Shown here: positions 15,710 to 23,087 of the stretch, piece by piece
How the letters are laid out: each line of letters begins with the position of its first letter
Numbering within the stretch: position 1 is the stretch's first letter
Source: Streptomyces griseoloalbus
GTDB lineage: Bacteria > Actinomycetota > Actinomycetes > Streptomycetales > Streptomycetaceae
Direction: 5' to 3'
Length of the DNA stretch: 41,035 nucleotides
Assembly (NCBI GenBank): GCA_014650015.1
Contig: BMUD01000036.1
Location: 1 to 41,035 of the forward strand
The notes under the pieces: model-generated
Databases searched by the model: none
What the model saw: the letters and a program-made list of their open reading frames with translations, nothing else
What the model was told of the DNA's origin: nothing
Made by a program: the position numbers and the translations under genes

Positions 15710-17500
15710 CTAGCTGATGATGCGGATCTGCGGCTCCGGCTCTTCCTCCGGCTCAACCTGCGCCAGGTGCATCGCCAGCGCGTTCAGCCCGGAGGCCACA
15801 CCGTCGATGCGCTTGGACGACGTCTGCCGGTCCGGCTTGACCGGCTTCACGTAGCCGTCTGAGTTCGTCTTCAGACCCACGCAGTCGACGTGCCAGCGCA
15901 GGATCGGATGCCCTCCGTGCGCGATCCGCTGAGACAGCACCAGCCGCTCCAGCTGCTGGCACGGCTGGTTCAGCCCCGCGTAGCCCTGCGACACCTGCTC
16001 CATCGCCAGCCCGGAGTCGGCCAGTTCCTTCACGGTCTCGGTCGCGTTCCACCGGTCGTAGCCGACCGCCAGGATGTCGAACCGCTCCGCCAGGTCCTCG
16101 GTGACCAGCTGGCGCACCGCGCGGTAGTCGACGACGTTGCCCTCCGTCAGCCGCAGCGCCGGCCCGGCGTGCGCGGCTGTCTTGGCCCACCGGTCCAGCG
16201 GCACCTTCGTGCGCCGCATCAGCTCCTTGATGCGGTCCTCCGGCAGCCAGAAGAACGGCACCCAGATGTGCGGCTCGGCCGGGTCCTCCGGATCCTCCGG
16301 CGGGAACCACAGGGAGAACGACGTCATGTCCGTGGTGGACGACAGGTCCAGCCCGCCGTAGCACTGCCGGCCCTCCAGGTCCGCCAGCTCCACCGCAATG
16401 GGCACGCCCGTCCGGGTCCGCGCGCTGGCGTCCCAGTCCTCCATCCGCAGCCACCTCGTGGTCTGCTTCGTCCGCACGTTCAGGTGCAGCCGCAGGTACC
16501 GGTTCAGCTGCTGCGGCGAGCGCGCCGCCTGCGCGGCCTTCCCCGCGAGGTAGTCCGCCAGCACGGTCACCCCGTAGCCGGGGTTCGCGGTGCGCAGCGT
16601 GTCCTCGGAGAACGGGTCGAAGTCCTCCGCCTGGTCGTCGGCGCCGAACACGACACCCCACACCGTGGGGTCCTCGGCGTGCCCGCCGGCGAGGGTCTCG
16701 ATCTCCTCGCGCTTGGTGGCGTAGATCGACCCGGCCTCGGCACCGTCGTCGGCCGTGGTGATGAACACGATCAGCGGCTGCGTCCGGGAGCCGGTGCCGG
16801 TCTCCAAGGCGTCCACCACGTCCGGGTTCTTGTGGACGTGGACCTCGTCGATGATGCCGCCGTGCACGTTCAGGCCGTGTGCGCGCAGGCCCTCCGAAGA
16901 CAGGGCCCGGAAGATGCTGTGCGTGCCCGGGTGCTCCAGCAGCTTGCGCTGGATCCCCCGGCGCCCGAGCCGCTTCTTCAGCGGCGGCGACCCGGAGGCC
17001 ATGTTCGCGGCCGCGCGGAAGACGATGTTCGCCTGCTCGCGGTCACCAGCCGCCGCGAACACCTCGGCGCCCTGCTCCCGGTCCGCGAACGCCAGGTACA
17101 ACCCCAGCCCCGAGCAGATTGTCGACTTGCCGTTCTTACGCGGGATCTCGAACCACACGGTACGGATCACCCGGTAGCCGTCCGGCCGCTTCAGCCCGAA
17201 CACCGGCGCGATCAGGTAGCGCACCTGCCAGTCCAGCAGCCGGAACTCACGCCCGGCGTGACGACCAATCAGCTGCTTCAGCAGCAGGAAGAACTTCAGG
17301 ACCCGCTCGACTGCCTGCGGGTCGAACCACGTACCCGGCGGGGCCGGCAGTGGTGTGACGAGCAGCGGCCGCCGTCCCTCGGCGAGCCACTCGGTGCCCT
17401 GCACCAGGCCCCCGTCGACCCAGCCCGCGATTGCCCGGTCGATCTCAGCGGTCAGTCGCGCCCGCAGCCCCCTAGTCGAGGATGCCGTCACCCGGGTCAT
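15710..17500 (-). CDS. Terminase large subunit
   Basis: A 596-residue packaging motor of the HK97-like Terminase_1 group. The N-terminal ATPase has the deviant Walker A in EIPRKNGKST (near residue 125), a Walker B acidic pair in GGIIDEVHVH (near 220) and a coupling segment FITTADDG. The C-terminal RNase H-like nuclease shows acidic residues in YGGLDLSSTTD, AVGYDRWN and KRIDGVASGLNAL. ATG 17500 was chosen because GGAGG lies nine bases upstream; GTG 17509 would touch the SD. The gene overlaps the small-subunit gene by 29 bases. The HNH gene two genes upstream suggests a cos-type packaging system. Confidence 0.94.
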   Translation of the reverse strand: MTRVTASSTRGLRARLTAEIDRAIAGWVDGGLVQGTEWLAEGRRPLLVTPLPAPPGTWFDPQAVERVLKFFLLLKQLIGRHAGREFRLLDWQVRYLIAPVFGLKRPDGYRVIRTVWFEIPRKNGKSTICSGLGLYLAFADREQGAEVFAAAGDREQANIVFRAAANMASGSPPLKKRLGRRGIQRKLLEHPGTHSIFRALSSEGLRAHGLNVHGGIIDEVHVHKNPDVVDALETGTGSRTQPLIVFITTADDGAEAGSIYATKREEIETLAGGHAEDPTVWGVVFGADDQAEDFDPFSEDTLRTANPGYGVTVLADYLAGKAAQAARSPQQLNRYLRLHLNVRTKQTTRWLRMEDWDASARTRTGVPIAVELADLEGRQCYGGLDLSSTTDMTSFSLWFPPEDPEDPAEPHIWVPFFWLPEDRIKELMRRTKVPLDRWAKTAAHAGPALRLTEGNVVDYRAVRQLVTEDLAERFDILAVGYDRWNATETVKELADSGLAMEQVSQGYAGLNQPCQQLERLVLSQRIAHGGHPILRWHVDCVGLKTNSDGYVKPVKPDRQTSSKRIDGVASGLNALAMHLAQVEPEEEPEPQIRIIS

Positions 17501-17930
17501 CGTCGTCACCCTCCGGCTTCACCGAGCGGAGGCGGGCGCTGGGCGTGATGAACAGCTCCTTCGCCAGCGCCGCCACGGTGGTGGCCGCCTCCCGCCAGAT
17601 CTGCCAGGCCGGGTTCTTCGCCGGACCGTTCCCCGCGCGCCGCTCGGCCACCAGGTCGTCCGACTGCAGCAGCTGCTCGGCGGCCACGAACTTGGACCAG
17701 GCCGCGCAGTACGTGGCGAGCGCGGCCCGGTCCACCTTGGCCAGCACCCCGAGCCGGTCCAGGTCCGGAACGATCCGCGCCCACTCCTCCTGTGCCTCGT
17801 CGTCCAGCCAGTCCGGGACGTCCGGCACGCCCGGCGAGGCGGTCACGCGCTTCGGGGCTGGCCGGCCGCCGGGGTTGCCGCGCAGAGCGCGGACGTTGTC
17901 GGGCTGGCCCACAGGTCCACGGGCTCCCAT
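17472..17930 (-). CDS. Terminase small subunit (P27 family)
   Basis: A 152-residue protein starting MGARGPVGQPDNVRALRGNP, the hallmark N-terminus of P27-type small terminases, followed by WLDDEAQEEWARIVPDLDRLGVLAKVD. It binds the packaging site and hands DNA to the large subunit. The SD GGAGGT is six bases before ATG 17930. Upstream in-frame codons lack an SD. The C-terminus is acidic (EGDDDDPGDGILD). This is the first canonical late gene after a 150-bp non-coding gap (17931-18080). Confidence 0.92.
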   Translation of the reverse strand: MGARGPVGQPDNVRALRGNPGGRPAPKRVTASPGVPDVPDWLDDEAQEEWARIVPDLDRLGVLAKVDRAALATYCAAWSKFVAAEQLLQSDDLVAERRAGNGPAKNPAWQIWREAATTVAALAKELFITPSARLRSVKPEGDDDDPGDGILD

Positions 17931-18080
17931 GACCACCTCCAGGGCATGTCGCAGCAGGTCTGCGGCGGTTACAGGATCCTCAGAAAGGCGGCCGAAACTC
18001 GCGGTCGCGTGCGCGACACCCCCGCCTGCGTTCTGGAACCTCCCCGGCGGGAAGATTCGCATCCCCCCTCGGGGGTGCGA
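17931..18080 (-). promoter_or_regulatory. Gap with hairpin between HNH fusion gene and terminase
   Basis: This 150-bp gap holds a ten-pair hairpin at 18058-18079 (one G-T pair) right after the HNH-fusion stop, then no gene until the terminase SD. No convincing -35/-10 pair was found. It could hold a late promoter or part of the cos region. Confidence 0.4.
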
Positions 18081-18794
18081 TCACATCGCCGGGGAGCTTT
18101 GGTCTGCGCGGTAGACGCGCCACCAGTCCTCGATGGCGCTGATCGTATCGCCTGGCCTGCCGTCCCGGCGAGCCCTGCGCACGCACTCGTCCTCGGGCGT
18201 GGCGAGCAGCACGACGTCGGCGCCGGGCGCCAGGCGCTCGCGGTCGGCCTGCCGGGGCGCGGTCGCGATGATCCACGCCGCGCTGAGGTTGTGGCTGCGT
18301 TCGAGGCGAGCGGTCACCGCGTCTCTCGCCTCGGCGATGAAGGGCCGCAGAGCGGAGGGGTGGGCGTGGGGGTGGGGGGACCCCAGGGCCACCCCCAGGG
18401 CGTCCCAGTCAACGATCAGGTCACCAGGCTCAGCGTGCTCGCGGACCCAGCTCGTCTTGCCCGAGCAGGGCGGCCCGCACACCAGGGTGACCTTGGCCGT
18501 GGTCTGCAGGCGCCGGCCGCCGTCCAGGAACCCTGTCTCGCGTGCGGTCTTGGCGTCGTGGCAGGGCTTGCACATGGCCTGGAGGTTGGCACGGTCGAAC
18601 GCCAGCTGCTCGTTGCCGCGGTGGGGTCGGATGTGGTCGACGACCGTGGGCGGGCGGCTGCATCCTGCGCGGCAGAACGCTTCCTCGGAGAGGACCTGGT
18701 CGCGCAGTGGATCCCAGCGTGGGTCGTTGTAGACCCAGCGCCAGGCGGCCGCCGTCTGCCTGGCCTTGCGGCGGTGAGCTGGCGTCGTGCCCAT
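18081..18794 (-). CDS. HNH endonuclease fused to P-loop kinase-like domain
   Basis: A 237-residue protein. Residues 1-95 are an HNH nuclease: VVDHIRPHRGNEQLAFDRANLQAMCKPCHDAKT carries the DH pair, the central Asn and the Cx2C/H zinc-type end, plus CRAGC upstream. Residues 100-225 form a P-loop domain with Walker A GPPCSGKTSW (near 108-117), VDWDALGVALG and the lid-like RRARRDGRPGD, reminiscent of polynucleotide kinase/zeta-type kinases. HNH proteins beside terminase are needed for cos cleavage in HK97-like phages. The attached kinase-like domain is unusual and might process DNA ends. ATG 18794 is one of few starts available. The two domain calls are strong; the joint function is inference. 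Confidence 0.85.
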   Translation of the reverse strand: MGTTPAHRRKARQTAAAWRWVYNDPRWDPLRDQVLSEEAFCRAGCSRPPTVVDHIRPHRGNEQLAFDRANLQAMCKPCHDAKTARETGFLDGGRRLQTTAKVTLVCGPPCSGKTSWVREHAEPGDLIVDWDALGVALGSPHPHAHPSALRPFIAEARDAVTARLERSHNLSAAWIIATAPRQADRERLAPGADVVLLATPEDECVRRARRDGRPGDTISAIEDWWRVYRADQSSPAM

Positions 18795-18806
18795 GGGAAC
18801 CGGGTC

Positions 18807-19025
18807 CTACTCGGTCGCGAACGGGATCTGCACGGTGATGAGCGCTGGCCCATCGCCGACTCTGACCTTGCGGCCCTCGGTGTCCTGAGCCAGCAGGCCG
18901 ACCGTGAGGCCGTCCACGTGGTCCAGTTCGAAGGTGGTCACGGAGCCCGGCAGGCCGAGGGCGTCCAGGGCTGCGCGCGCCTGCTCGCGGGTGATGCTCT
19001 CGGGGAGTTCGGGCAGCTGGATCAC
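18807..19025 (-). CDS. Small phage protein, 72 aa
   Basis: A 72-residue acidic protein from GTG 19025, with GGAGG five bases upstream. It is helical at first (PESITREQARAALDALGLPG), then beta strands (TTFELDHVDGLTVGLLAQD, ALITVQIPFATE). I recognise no named family. It is the first gene of the late operon, 12 bases before the HNH fusion gene, and lies just after a region with two long inverted repeats. It could be a packaging or regulatory protein. No functional residue is visible. Confidence 0.65.
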   Translation of the reverse strand: MIQLPELPESITREQARAALDALGLPGSVTTFELDHVDGLTVGLLAQDTEGRKVRVGDGPALITVQIPFATE

Positions 19026-19238
19026 AGCGTCCTCCGTGCGTGCAGGGTGTGGGTCCGCGCAGGGCGCGCGTCAGCAGCAACCCGACTCGTGTGAGCGATC
19101 CAGGGTGGGCCCTGCGCGGACGTCTGGACACGGCGAAGCCCCGACCGGGAACCGGCGGCCGGGGCTTCGTCGTGCGTCTGTGGTGCCGTTTGCGGGCACA
19201 GGTGTTCACCGAGATCGTGACAGGTCGCTGACCTGCGG
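19026..19238. other. Non-coding region with two long inverted repeats; cos / late-promoter candidate
   Basis: No gene is seen in these 213 bp. A perfect 13-bp inverted repeat (GTCCGCGCAGGGC at 19053-19065, complement at 19109-19121) encloses 43 bases. It is followed by a 10-bp stem (CGAAGCCCCG/CGGGGCTTCG, 19134-19169). The region lies directly upstream of the first late gene and the HNH/terminase genes, where cos sites sit in HK97-like phages. Confidence 0.5.
19134..19169. terminator. Strong hairpin separating conjugation block from late genes
   Basis: A 10-bp perfect stem (CGAAGCCCCG / CGGGGCTTCG) with a 16-nt loop that can itself pair. It is a typical actinobacterial terminator without a T run. 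It would insulate the late operon from minus-strand transcription arriving from the HTH gene at 19239. Confidence 0.6.
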
Positions 19239-19439
19239 TCAAGCGGCGTCAAGAGTGCGGCGCTTGGCGACCAGGGCTGCGACGTCCTGTGCGGCGTACC
19301 AGGGCTGGCGGGGAGTACCGCCCGAGCGTGTGAGGTGGCCGCGCTTCACCAGCTGCCGGACGGCGTCCAACTTCACCCCGAGCAGGCGTGCGGTCTGTTG
19401 TGCGGTGAGGTGGCCGGGCCTGATGTGCTGCTGCTCCAT
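19239..19439 (-). CDS. Excisionase-like HTH_17 DNA-binding protein
   Basis: A 66-residue protein (MEQQHIRPGHLTAQQTARLL...) with a MerR/HTH_17-type winged helix: LTAQQTARLLGVKLDAVRQLVKRGHL, then RQPWYAAQDVAALVAKR. Such proteins are Xis-like directionality factors or small repressors. In AICEs a gene of this kind lies near tra or int. Here it follows the membrane zinc protein (15-bp gap) and ends the block, far from the integrase. As the integrase is a serine recombinase, it is more likely a regulator of the conjugation-like block than a classical Xis. ATG 19439 is the only sensible start. Confidence 0.75.
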   Translation of the reverse strand: MEQQHIRPGHLTAQQTARLLGVKLDAVRQLVKRGHLTRSGGTPRQPWYAAQDVAALVAKRRTLDAA

Positions 19440-19453
19440 GCCTCCATGATGGG

Positions 19454-19678
19454 TCAGCGGGTGCCGGCCTGGTGGGTGCGGCGCCAGGCGTTGTGGGCGC
19501 GGCGGCCGACGCGGATCCGGAGCTTCTTGCCGAGGCAGCGCGGGCACATCTTCGTCTTCCCGAAGCGTTCGATGGTGCCGAGGCCGTCGCATCGGCGGCA
19601 GGGCGCGAAGGGCTTGACGGCGCACAGCACGGCGTAGCCGCCGGCCCAGAGGATGAGTGCGGCCATAGCGATCAGCAT
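19454..19678 (-). CDS. Small membrane protein with DnaJ-like zinc motif (AICE type)
   Basis: A 74-residue protein with an N-terminal membrane segment (MLIAMAALILWAGGYAVLCAV). A CRRCDGLG...CPRCLGKK pair of CxxC motifs follows, like half of a DnaJ zinc domain, then an Arg-rich end (RIRVGRRAHNAWRR). In my experience small TM-plus-CxxCxG proteins of this form occur beside traB/FtsK genes in Streptomyces AICEs. The gene lies 151 bp downstream of the TraB-like gene, across the CTAG-repeat stretch. A role anchoring or assisting the DNA translocase is inference. Confidence 0.7.
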   Translation of the reverse strand: MLIAMAALILWAGGYAVLCAVKPFAPCRRCDGLGTIERFGKTKMCPRCLGKKLRIRVGRRAHNAWRRTHQAGTR

Positions 19679-19730
19679 GAGGTGTCTTCTCCTCGTTTCC
19701 GGGCGGGTGCCGGGGTGTGGGTGGTGTCCC

Positions 19731-19816
19731 TGCTAGGCGCTAGTTGCCTGTTCAGGGGTGGGATTGGCTGCTAGCGGGGGTGCTAGACCTAGCAGGGTCG
19801 GGTGCTAGGTCTAGGG
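19731..19816. repeat. CTAG-palindrome cluster downstream of the TraB-like gene (clt/TRS candidate)
   Basis: Within 86 non-coding bases there are four TGCTAG (19731, 19769, 19781, 19803), one inverted CTAGCA (19789), a CGCTAG (19738) and a further CTAG (19811). Three units have the form TGCTAG-NN-CTAG: the perfect palindrome 19781-19794, a unit at 19803-19816 exactly 22 bp on, and a degenerate one at 19731. CTAG is very rare in Streptomyces DNA. The cluster starts 14 bases after the translocase stop, the position of clt in Streptomyces conjugative plasmids. Confidence 0.65.
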
Positions 19817-19829
19817 GTCGTTTCGGGGG

Positions 19830-21923
19830 TCAGGAGGCGAGCCTGTCGGCTTCTCGGCGGGTCACTGCGGCGACGACGTCGGTGCGCTTGATGCCGCGCC
19901 GGTTGGCGCCTTCGCCGCCGTCGGTGGTGCCCCACACCTGCCCGGTCTTGATGCCCCACGGCTTCACCGCGGCTGTGACGTTCTCGCCCTTCCAACCGTC
20001 GTAGGCGTCCGGGCGAAGCTCGGCGAGCCGGTCGGCGATCCGCTCGCACCACACGGCCTTTTCGTCCGTGGCCATCACGGCGAGGACGTCGGCCAGGACG
20101 TCCATGCCCACGGTCTTCGCCGGGCCCTCGCCGATGGCGTGGCCGGTGATGTTGCCGTATTCCTCGCGCATCTTCCGTGCCCGGGCGGCGACCAGTTCGG
20201 CTTTGGGTGCGTCGATGAACGCGGAGGCGACGATGCGCGGGTCGTCGCCCTCGCCGGCCAGCCAGCAGATGCCGAGGTCGCGGCGGCTGAACATGGTGGC
20301 GCGGATGCCCGACTTGTAGGCGCCGGTGCCCAGCACCATGTCGTTGGCCTGGTGGTTCATCACCTTCAGGCAGAACCGCAGGACCGCGTTGGCGCTGATG
20401 CCGGGCGGGAGGCTCTTGGCGTCGGGGCGCTGTGTGGCGAACATGCCGATGATGCCGAGGGCGGGGCCGCGCTTGGTGATGTCCGTGCAGATGGATTCGA
20501 TCTCGGCGCCGTGCTTGTCGTGCTCGAACAGCACCTGGCATTCGTCGACGCCGATGACGATCGGGTGCAGGCCGAGGCTCTTGTCGCTGGCCAGCGCGGG
20601 CGTGACCTTCGATTCGGGGCAGCGGGCGCGCGGCAGGGACCGGATCACCTTCGCCCGGCGCCGCAGCTCCTCTTTGGCCTCCCGCAGGGCGTGAAGGATG
20701 TATTCGATGTCCTCGTCCTCCTCACCGGACCGGTAGCGGTGGGCGACGGGCTCCAGCGGGCCGAGGTCGCCGGTGCCCTTCAGGTCGAACGCCAGCAGCC
20801 ATGCCCGCGGGTCCAGGGCGGCGACGAGCATGAGCAGCCGCAGGAGGAACGTCTTGCCCATGCGGGGGATGGAGCCGATGACGACGGACGCGAACATGAG
20901 GGTGACCTCGACCCAGCGCATGCGCTGGTCGTTGCCGAACACGATGGGCTTGAACAGGTCGACCTGGCCGTCCTTGAGCAGCGGCCACGCGGGTTTCGTG
21001 GTCTCGTTCATCGGCTTGTCGCCGACCCACAGCACCAGGCGGCCCTCGTGCTCGTCGGGGTCGCCGGACGGCCATACGCAGCCGACCTTGCGGCGCAGGC
21101 CGGAGGCGAGCTGTTCCCGCTTCTCCATGATGTCGTCGGGAGTGACTCCGTAGGGGAGGTCAAGGTCTGCGCGGTAGCCGGGCCCGTCGCGGACGATCTC
21201 GCTGGTGAAGCGCATGCCGTCCATGTCACCGCCCTTCTTGATGGCGGCGGAGATCTTCGGGTTGCCGATGCTGTCGAGGCCGCGCAGCACGATCGTGCCG
21301 GTGAGCTTCTGCAGCTCGGTGCGCATCACCGCGGGGCCGATGACGGGGGCGTCGGGCTGCTGCCCGAAGTAGCCGAGGGTGAGGACGGCGCCGGCCGCGA
21401 AGGCGTACAGGTAGGCGGGGGCCATGACGTACAGCCACAGCGCGAAGCCGAGGCCGAACACCGCGTCGACCAAGACGACCAGGCCGCGCAGGCGGACGCG
21501 GTTGCCGCGCAGTCGGGCGAGGTGCAGGTATTCGTCGACGTCCTCGGTGCGCACGGCGTGGTCGCGCAGCGGGGCGGCCTCGCGGTCCCAGATCCATCGG
21601 TTCGTCTCGGCGACGAAGCGGCAGGCGCCGCGCGGGGACATGGCGGCCAGCTGCAGGGCGTACCAGGGGGTGCGCAGTCCGTGGTAGGCGGTGGCGTACC
21701 CGAGGCGGGCCGTGGTGTGCTGGGCGGCCGTCGTGAACTCGGTCCGGTCGCGCAGCCACGGGGGCAGGATCGGCTTTCGCTTCTCGTCGACGACGCCCGG
21801 GGCGGGCAGTGTCGGGTTGTCGACGGGTACGGGAGCGTTGGGCGGCTGTTCGGGGGCGAACTTCAGCAGGGAGACCTGCGGGTTGGCGTGCCCGTTGACC
21901 TGCTCGGGCGCTGTCTCGGTCAT
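19830..21923 (-). CDS. FtsK/SpoIIIE-family DNA translocase, TraB-like
   Basis: A 697-residue protein. Residues 1-140 are a cytoplasmic leader and two membrane helices lie at about 150-187 (LVVLVDAVFGLGFALWLYVM, AYLYAFAAGAVLTLGYF). A linker then leads to the RecA-like motor with Walker A IGSIPRMGKTF (near 345-357) and Walker B PIVIGVDECQVLF (near 450), followed by FATQRPDAKSLPPGI. The last 90 residues look like a winged helix (CERIADRLAELRPDAYDGW...). This layout is that of TraB/TraSA proteins, which move double-stranded plasmid or AICE DNA between mycelial cells after binding repeats at clt. The C-terminal wing would be the DNA reader. It sits inside a phage genome, between early and late modules. 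A phage-specific role is the alternative. Confidence 0.87.
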   Translation of the reverse strand: MTETAPEQVNGHANPQVSLLKFAPEQPPNAPVPVDNPTLPAPGVVDEKRKPILPPWLRDRTEFTTAAQHTTARLGYATAYHGLRTPWYALQLAAMSPRGACRFVAETNRWIWDREAAPLRDHAVRTEDVDEYLHLARLRGNRVRLRGLVVLVDAVFGLGFALWLYVMAPAYLYAFAAGAVLTLGYFGQQPDAPVIGPAVMRTELQKLTGTIVLRGLDSIGNPKISAAIKKGGDMDGMRFTSEIVRDGPGYRADLDLPYGVTPDDIMEKREQLASGLRRKVGCVWPSGDPDEHEGRLVLWVGDKPMNETTKPAWPLLKDGQVDLFKPIVFGNDQRMRWVEVTLMFASVVIGSIPRMGKTFLLRLLMLVAALDPRAWLLAFDLKGTGDLGPLEPVAHRYRSGEEDEDIEYILHALREAKEELRRRAKVIRSLPRARCPESKVTPALASDKSLGLHPIVIGVDECQVLFEHDKHGAEIESICTDITKRGPALGIIGMFATQRPDAKSLPPGISANAVLRFCLKVMNHQANDMVLGTGAYKSGIRATMFSRRDLGICWLAGEGDDPRIVASAFIDAPKAELVAARARKMREEYGNITGHAIGEGPAKTVGMDVLADVLAVMATDEKAVWCERIADRLAELRPDAYDGWKGENVTAAVKPWGIKTGQVWGTTDGGEGANRRGIKRTDVVAAVTRREADRLAS

Positions 21924-21959
21924 GATGAGGGTTCCTTCTCTCTGCTGAGGGACGGGAGG

Positions 21960-22003
21960 CCCGGGGCGGCCGGTGAGCTTGGCGGCATGGCGGCCGCCCC
22001 GGG
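21960..22003. terminator. Long hairpin between the small charged gene and the TraB-like gene
   Basis: A 12-bp perfect stem (CCCGGGGCGGCC / GGCCGCCCCGGG) with a 20-nt loop, seven bases after the stop at 22010 and before the translocase SD. There is no T run. It could attenuate read-through into the translocase gene. Confidence 0.5.
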
Positions 22004-22009
22004 GCGGTG

Positions 22010-22183
22010 CTACTTGCGGCGTGCGGCCTCGCGGGCCTCGGCCTTGGCGCGGATCTCGTCGACCTGCTTCTCCTGACGGGCGGTGCCCTTGCCGCGGGCC
22101 TTACGCCGCTGGATCTGGATGCCGAGGACCACGGTCCTGGCCAACTCGGTGAGGTTGTGCGGGTCGTGGTTGCTGAACGGCAT
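22010..22183 (-). CDS. Small basic helical protein, 57 aa
   Basis: Starts MPFSNHDPHNLTELARTVVL and ends in a charged helix (QVDEIRAKAEAREAARRK). The SD GAGGAG lies ahead of ATG 22183, and the gene starts two bases after the preceding stop. It resembles the short, charged conserved proteins found next to traB in AICEs (DUF6257-like in general form, assignment uncertain). No catalytic motif. It is probably part of the same transcript as the upstream small genes and ends in a strong hairpin. Confidence 0.6.
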   Translation of the reverse strand: MPFSNHDPHNLTELARTVVLGIQIQRRKARGKGTARQEKQVDEIRAKAEAREAARRK

Positions 22184-22185
22184 GG

Positions 22186-22317
22186 TCAGTTCTCCTCGTC
22201 GGTCGACGCGGTGAGGTGGGCGTCCATCAGGGCCGCCTCGACGTCCTGCACCTCGTTGCGCTCGATGGCGGCATACACCTCGTCGGCCTGGGCCTGCATG
22301 CGGTCGCTGAAGCTCAT
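22186..22317 (-). CDS. Very small acidic protein, 43 aa
   Basis: ATG 22317 has AAGGG at a good distance. The product MSFSDRMQAQADEVYAAIER continues as a single acidic helix and ends TASTDEEN. It is soluble and highly helical. Its stop lies two bases before the next start, so the pair is coupled. No family recognised. Support comes from the SD, the coupling and the tight packing. Confidence 0.5.
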   Translation of the reverse strand: MSFSDRMQAQADEVYAAIERNEVQDVEAALMDAHLTASTDEEN

Positions 22318-22337
22318 CTCGGTCCCTTCTCGGGTGG

Positions 22338-22383
22338 GCCGGGGCTGTCCCGGCTCCCCTCACCGCCCGGACGGGCCGGGCGG
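22338..22383. terminator. Two adjacent GC hairpins
   Basis: GCCGGG/CCCGGC (22338-22354) and CCGCCCG/CGGGCGG (22363-22383) lie in the 79-bp gap after the gene that ends at 22397. They would act as an intrinsic or partial terminator on the minus strand. Confidence 0.45.
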
Positions 22384-22396
22384 ATCGGGCAGCCGG

Positions 22397-22609
22397 TCAG
22401 CGGCGGGGGTAGGTGTGGCCGGCGGGCGGGTAGGGCGGCTCGCACTCGGCGCCGGTGGCGGAGACGATGACCTCTTCGAAGTCGTCGAGGTCGGCGTCAC
22501 CGCAGGGGTCACCGGTGCGGGCGGCGTAGGCGGCTTCCAGGCCGTTCAGCAGGCGCGTGGTGCGGGCCTGGTCGTCTGCCGCGGTCTCGCGGCGGTTGAA
22601 GATGCCCAT
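22397..22609 (-). CDS. Small acidic protein of conjugation-like block, 70 aa
   Basis: A 70-residue soluble protein (MGIFNRRETAADDQARTTRL...) with a central acidic region (GDPCGDADLDDFEEVIVSATG) and a Pro/Tyr-rich end (CEPPYPPAGHTYPRR). Its ATG overlaps the stop of the upstream membrane-protein gene (TGATG). No family recognised. The coupled run 24224 to 22397 looks like the spd operons of Streptomyces conjugative elements, where small soluble proteins are mixed with membrane proteins. Confidence 0.6.
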   Translation of the reverse strand: MGIFNRRETAADDQARTTRLLNGLEAAYAARTGDPCGDADLDDFEEVIVSATGAECEPPYPPAGHTYPRR

Positions 22610-22917
22610 CAGCGGCGCCCCTTCTGGACGTCGGCCCACATGCCGCGCAGGACGAGCAGGCAGGCGGTGGCACACACGGCGCCGATGGCGATCGCGACGG
22701 CGAACAGGGCGCCGACCAGGCCCACCGAGACGACGACGCCGCCGATGACGACCCACTTCTTCGCGTCGAACTCCTGCCGGACGGGCGCCGGCGGCTGCGC
22801 CTGCTGAGCGAGCATCTGCTGCTGCGCGGCGAGGATCGCGACGATCTGCCGGGTCAGCTCCGTGTTGTCGGCGGCCTCGACGGCGTCGCGGGCGGCCTTC
22901 TCCAGGGCGTCGCTCAT
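22609..22917 (-). CDS. Spd-like small membrane protein, 102 aa
   Basis: A 102-residue protein. The first 50 residues are a helical, Gln/Ala-rich cytoplasmic part (LTRQIVAILAAQQQMLAQQAQ). Two hydrophobic helices follow at about residues 55-78 and 80-92, then a short basic end. The start is coupled to the previous stop by an ATGA overlap. Topology and context match the small membrane proteins (SpdA/SpdB-type) of Streptomyces conjugation, which help spread DNA along septate hyphae. The family identity is not proven by sequence alone. Confidence 0.65.
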   Translation of the reverse strand: MSDALEKAARDAVEAADNTELTRQIVAILAAQQQMLAQQAQPPAPVRQEFDAKKWVVIGGVVVSVGLVGALFAVAIAIGAVCATACLLVLRGMWADVQKGRR

Positions 22918-23087
22918 CGGGTCCACTTCCTCACCAGGGGCAGGTACGGGCGGGCTACGGCACCGAGGACGAACGCGAGCAGCAGCGGCTGAGAGGCCAG
23001 CGCGGTGACCACGGTGGCGGTCGCGGTGAGCGCGGCGGGGGTGGTCAGCAGCAGCCCGAGCAGGGCGCCGAGGATGAGCCACTTCAT
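22914..23087 (-). CDS. Two-helix micro-membrane protein, 57 aa
   Basis: MKWLILGALLGLLLTTPAAL begins the first membrane helix, and a second lies at about residues 33-48 (QPLLLAFVLGAVARPYLP), ending in a basic tail (VRKWTR). ATG 23087 overlaps the preceding stop (ATGA), and its own stop overlaps the next ATG the same way. The gene is too short for most gene callers, but coupling on both sides makes it convincing. It is part of the Spd-like series. Confidence 0.72.
   Translation of the reverse strand: MKWLILGALLGLLLTTPAALTATATVVTALASQPLLLAFVLGAVARPYLPLVRKWTR

Noticed and set aside
18807-19025. Toxin-antitoxin pair with the HNH/kinase-like fusion
   Set aside because: The second domain resembles zeta-type kinases, but the small upstream protein shows no epsilon-like features, and the terminase context explains the HNH domain better.
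20139-22076. Long plus-strand open frame antisense to the TraB-like gene
   Set aside because: Composition typical of a shadow frame (His/Val/Gly-rich, no motif). The minus strand encodes the Walker motifs.
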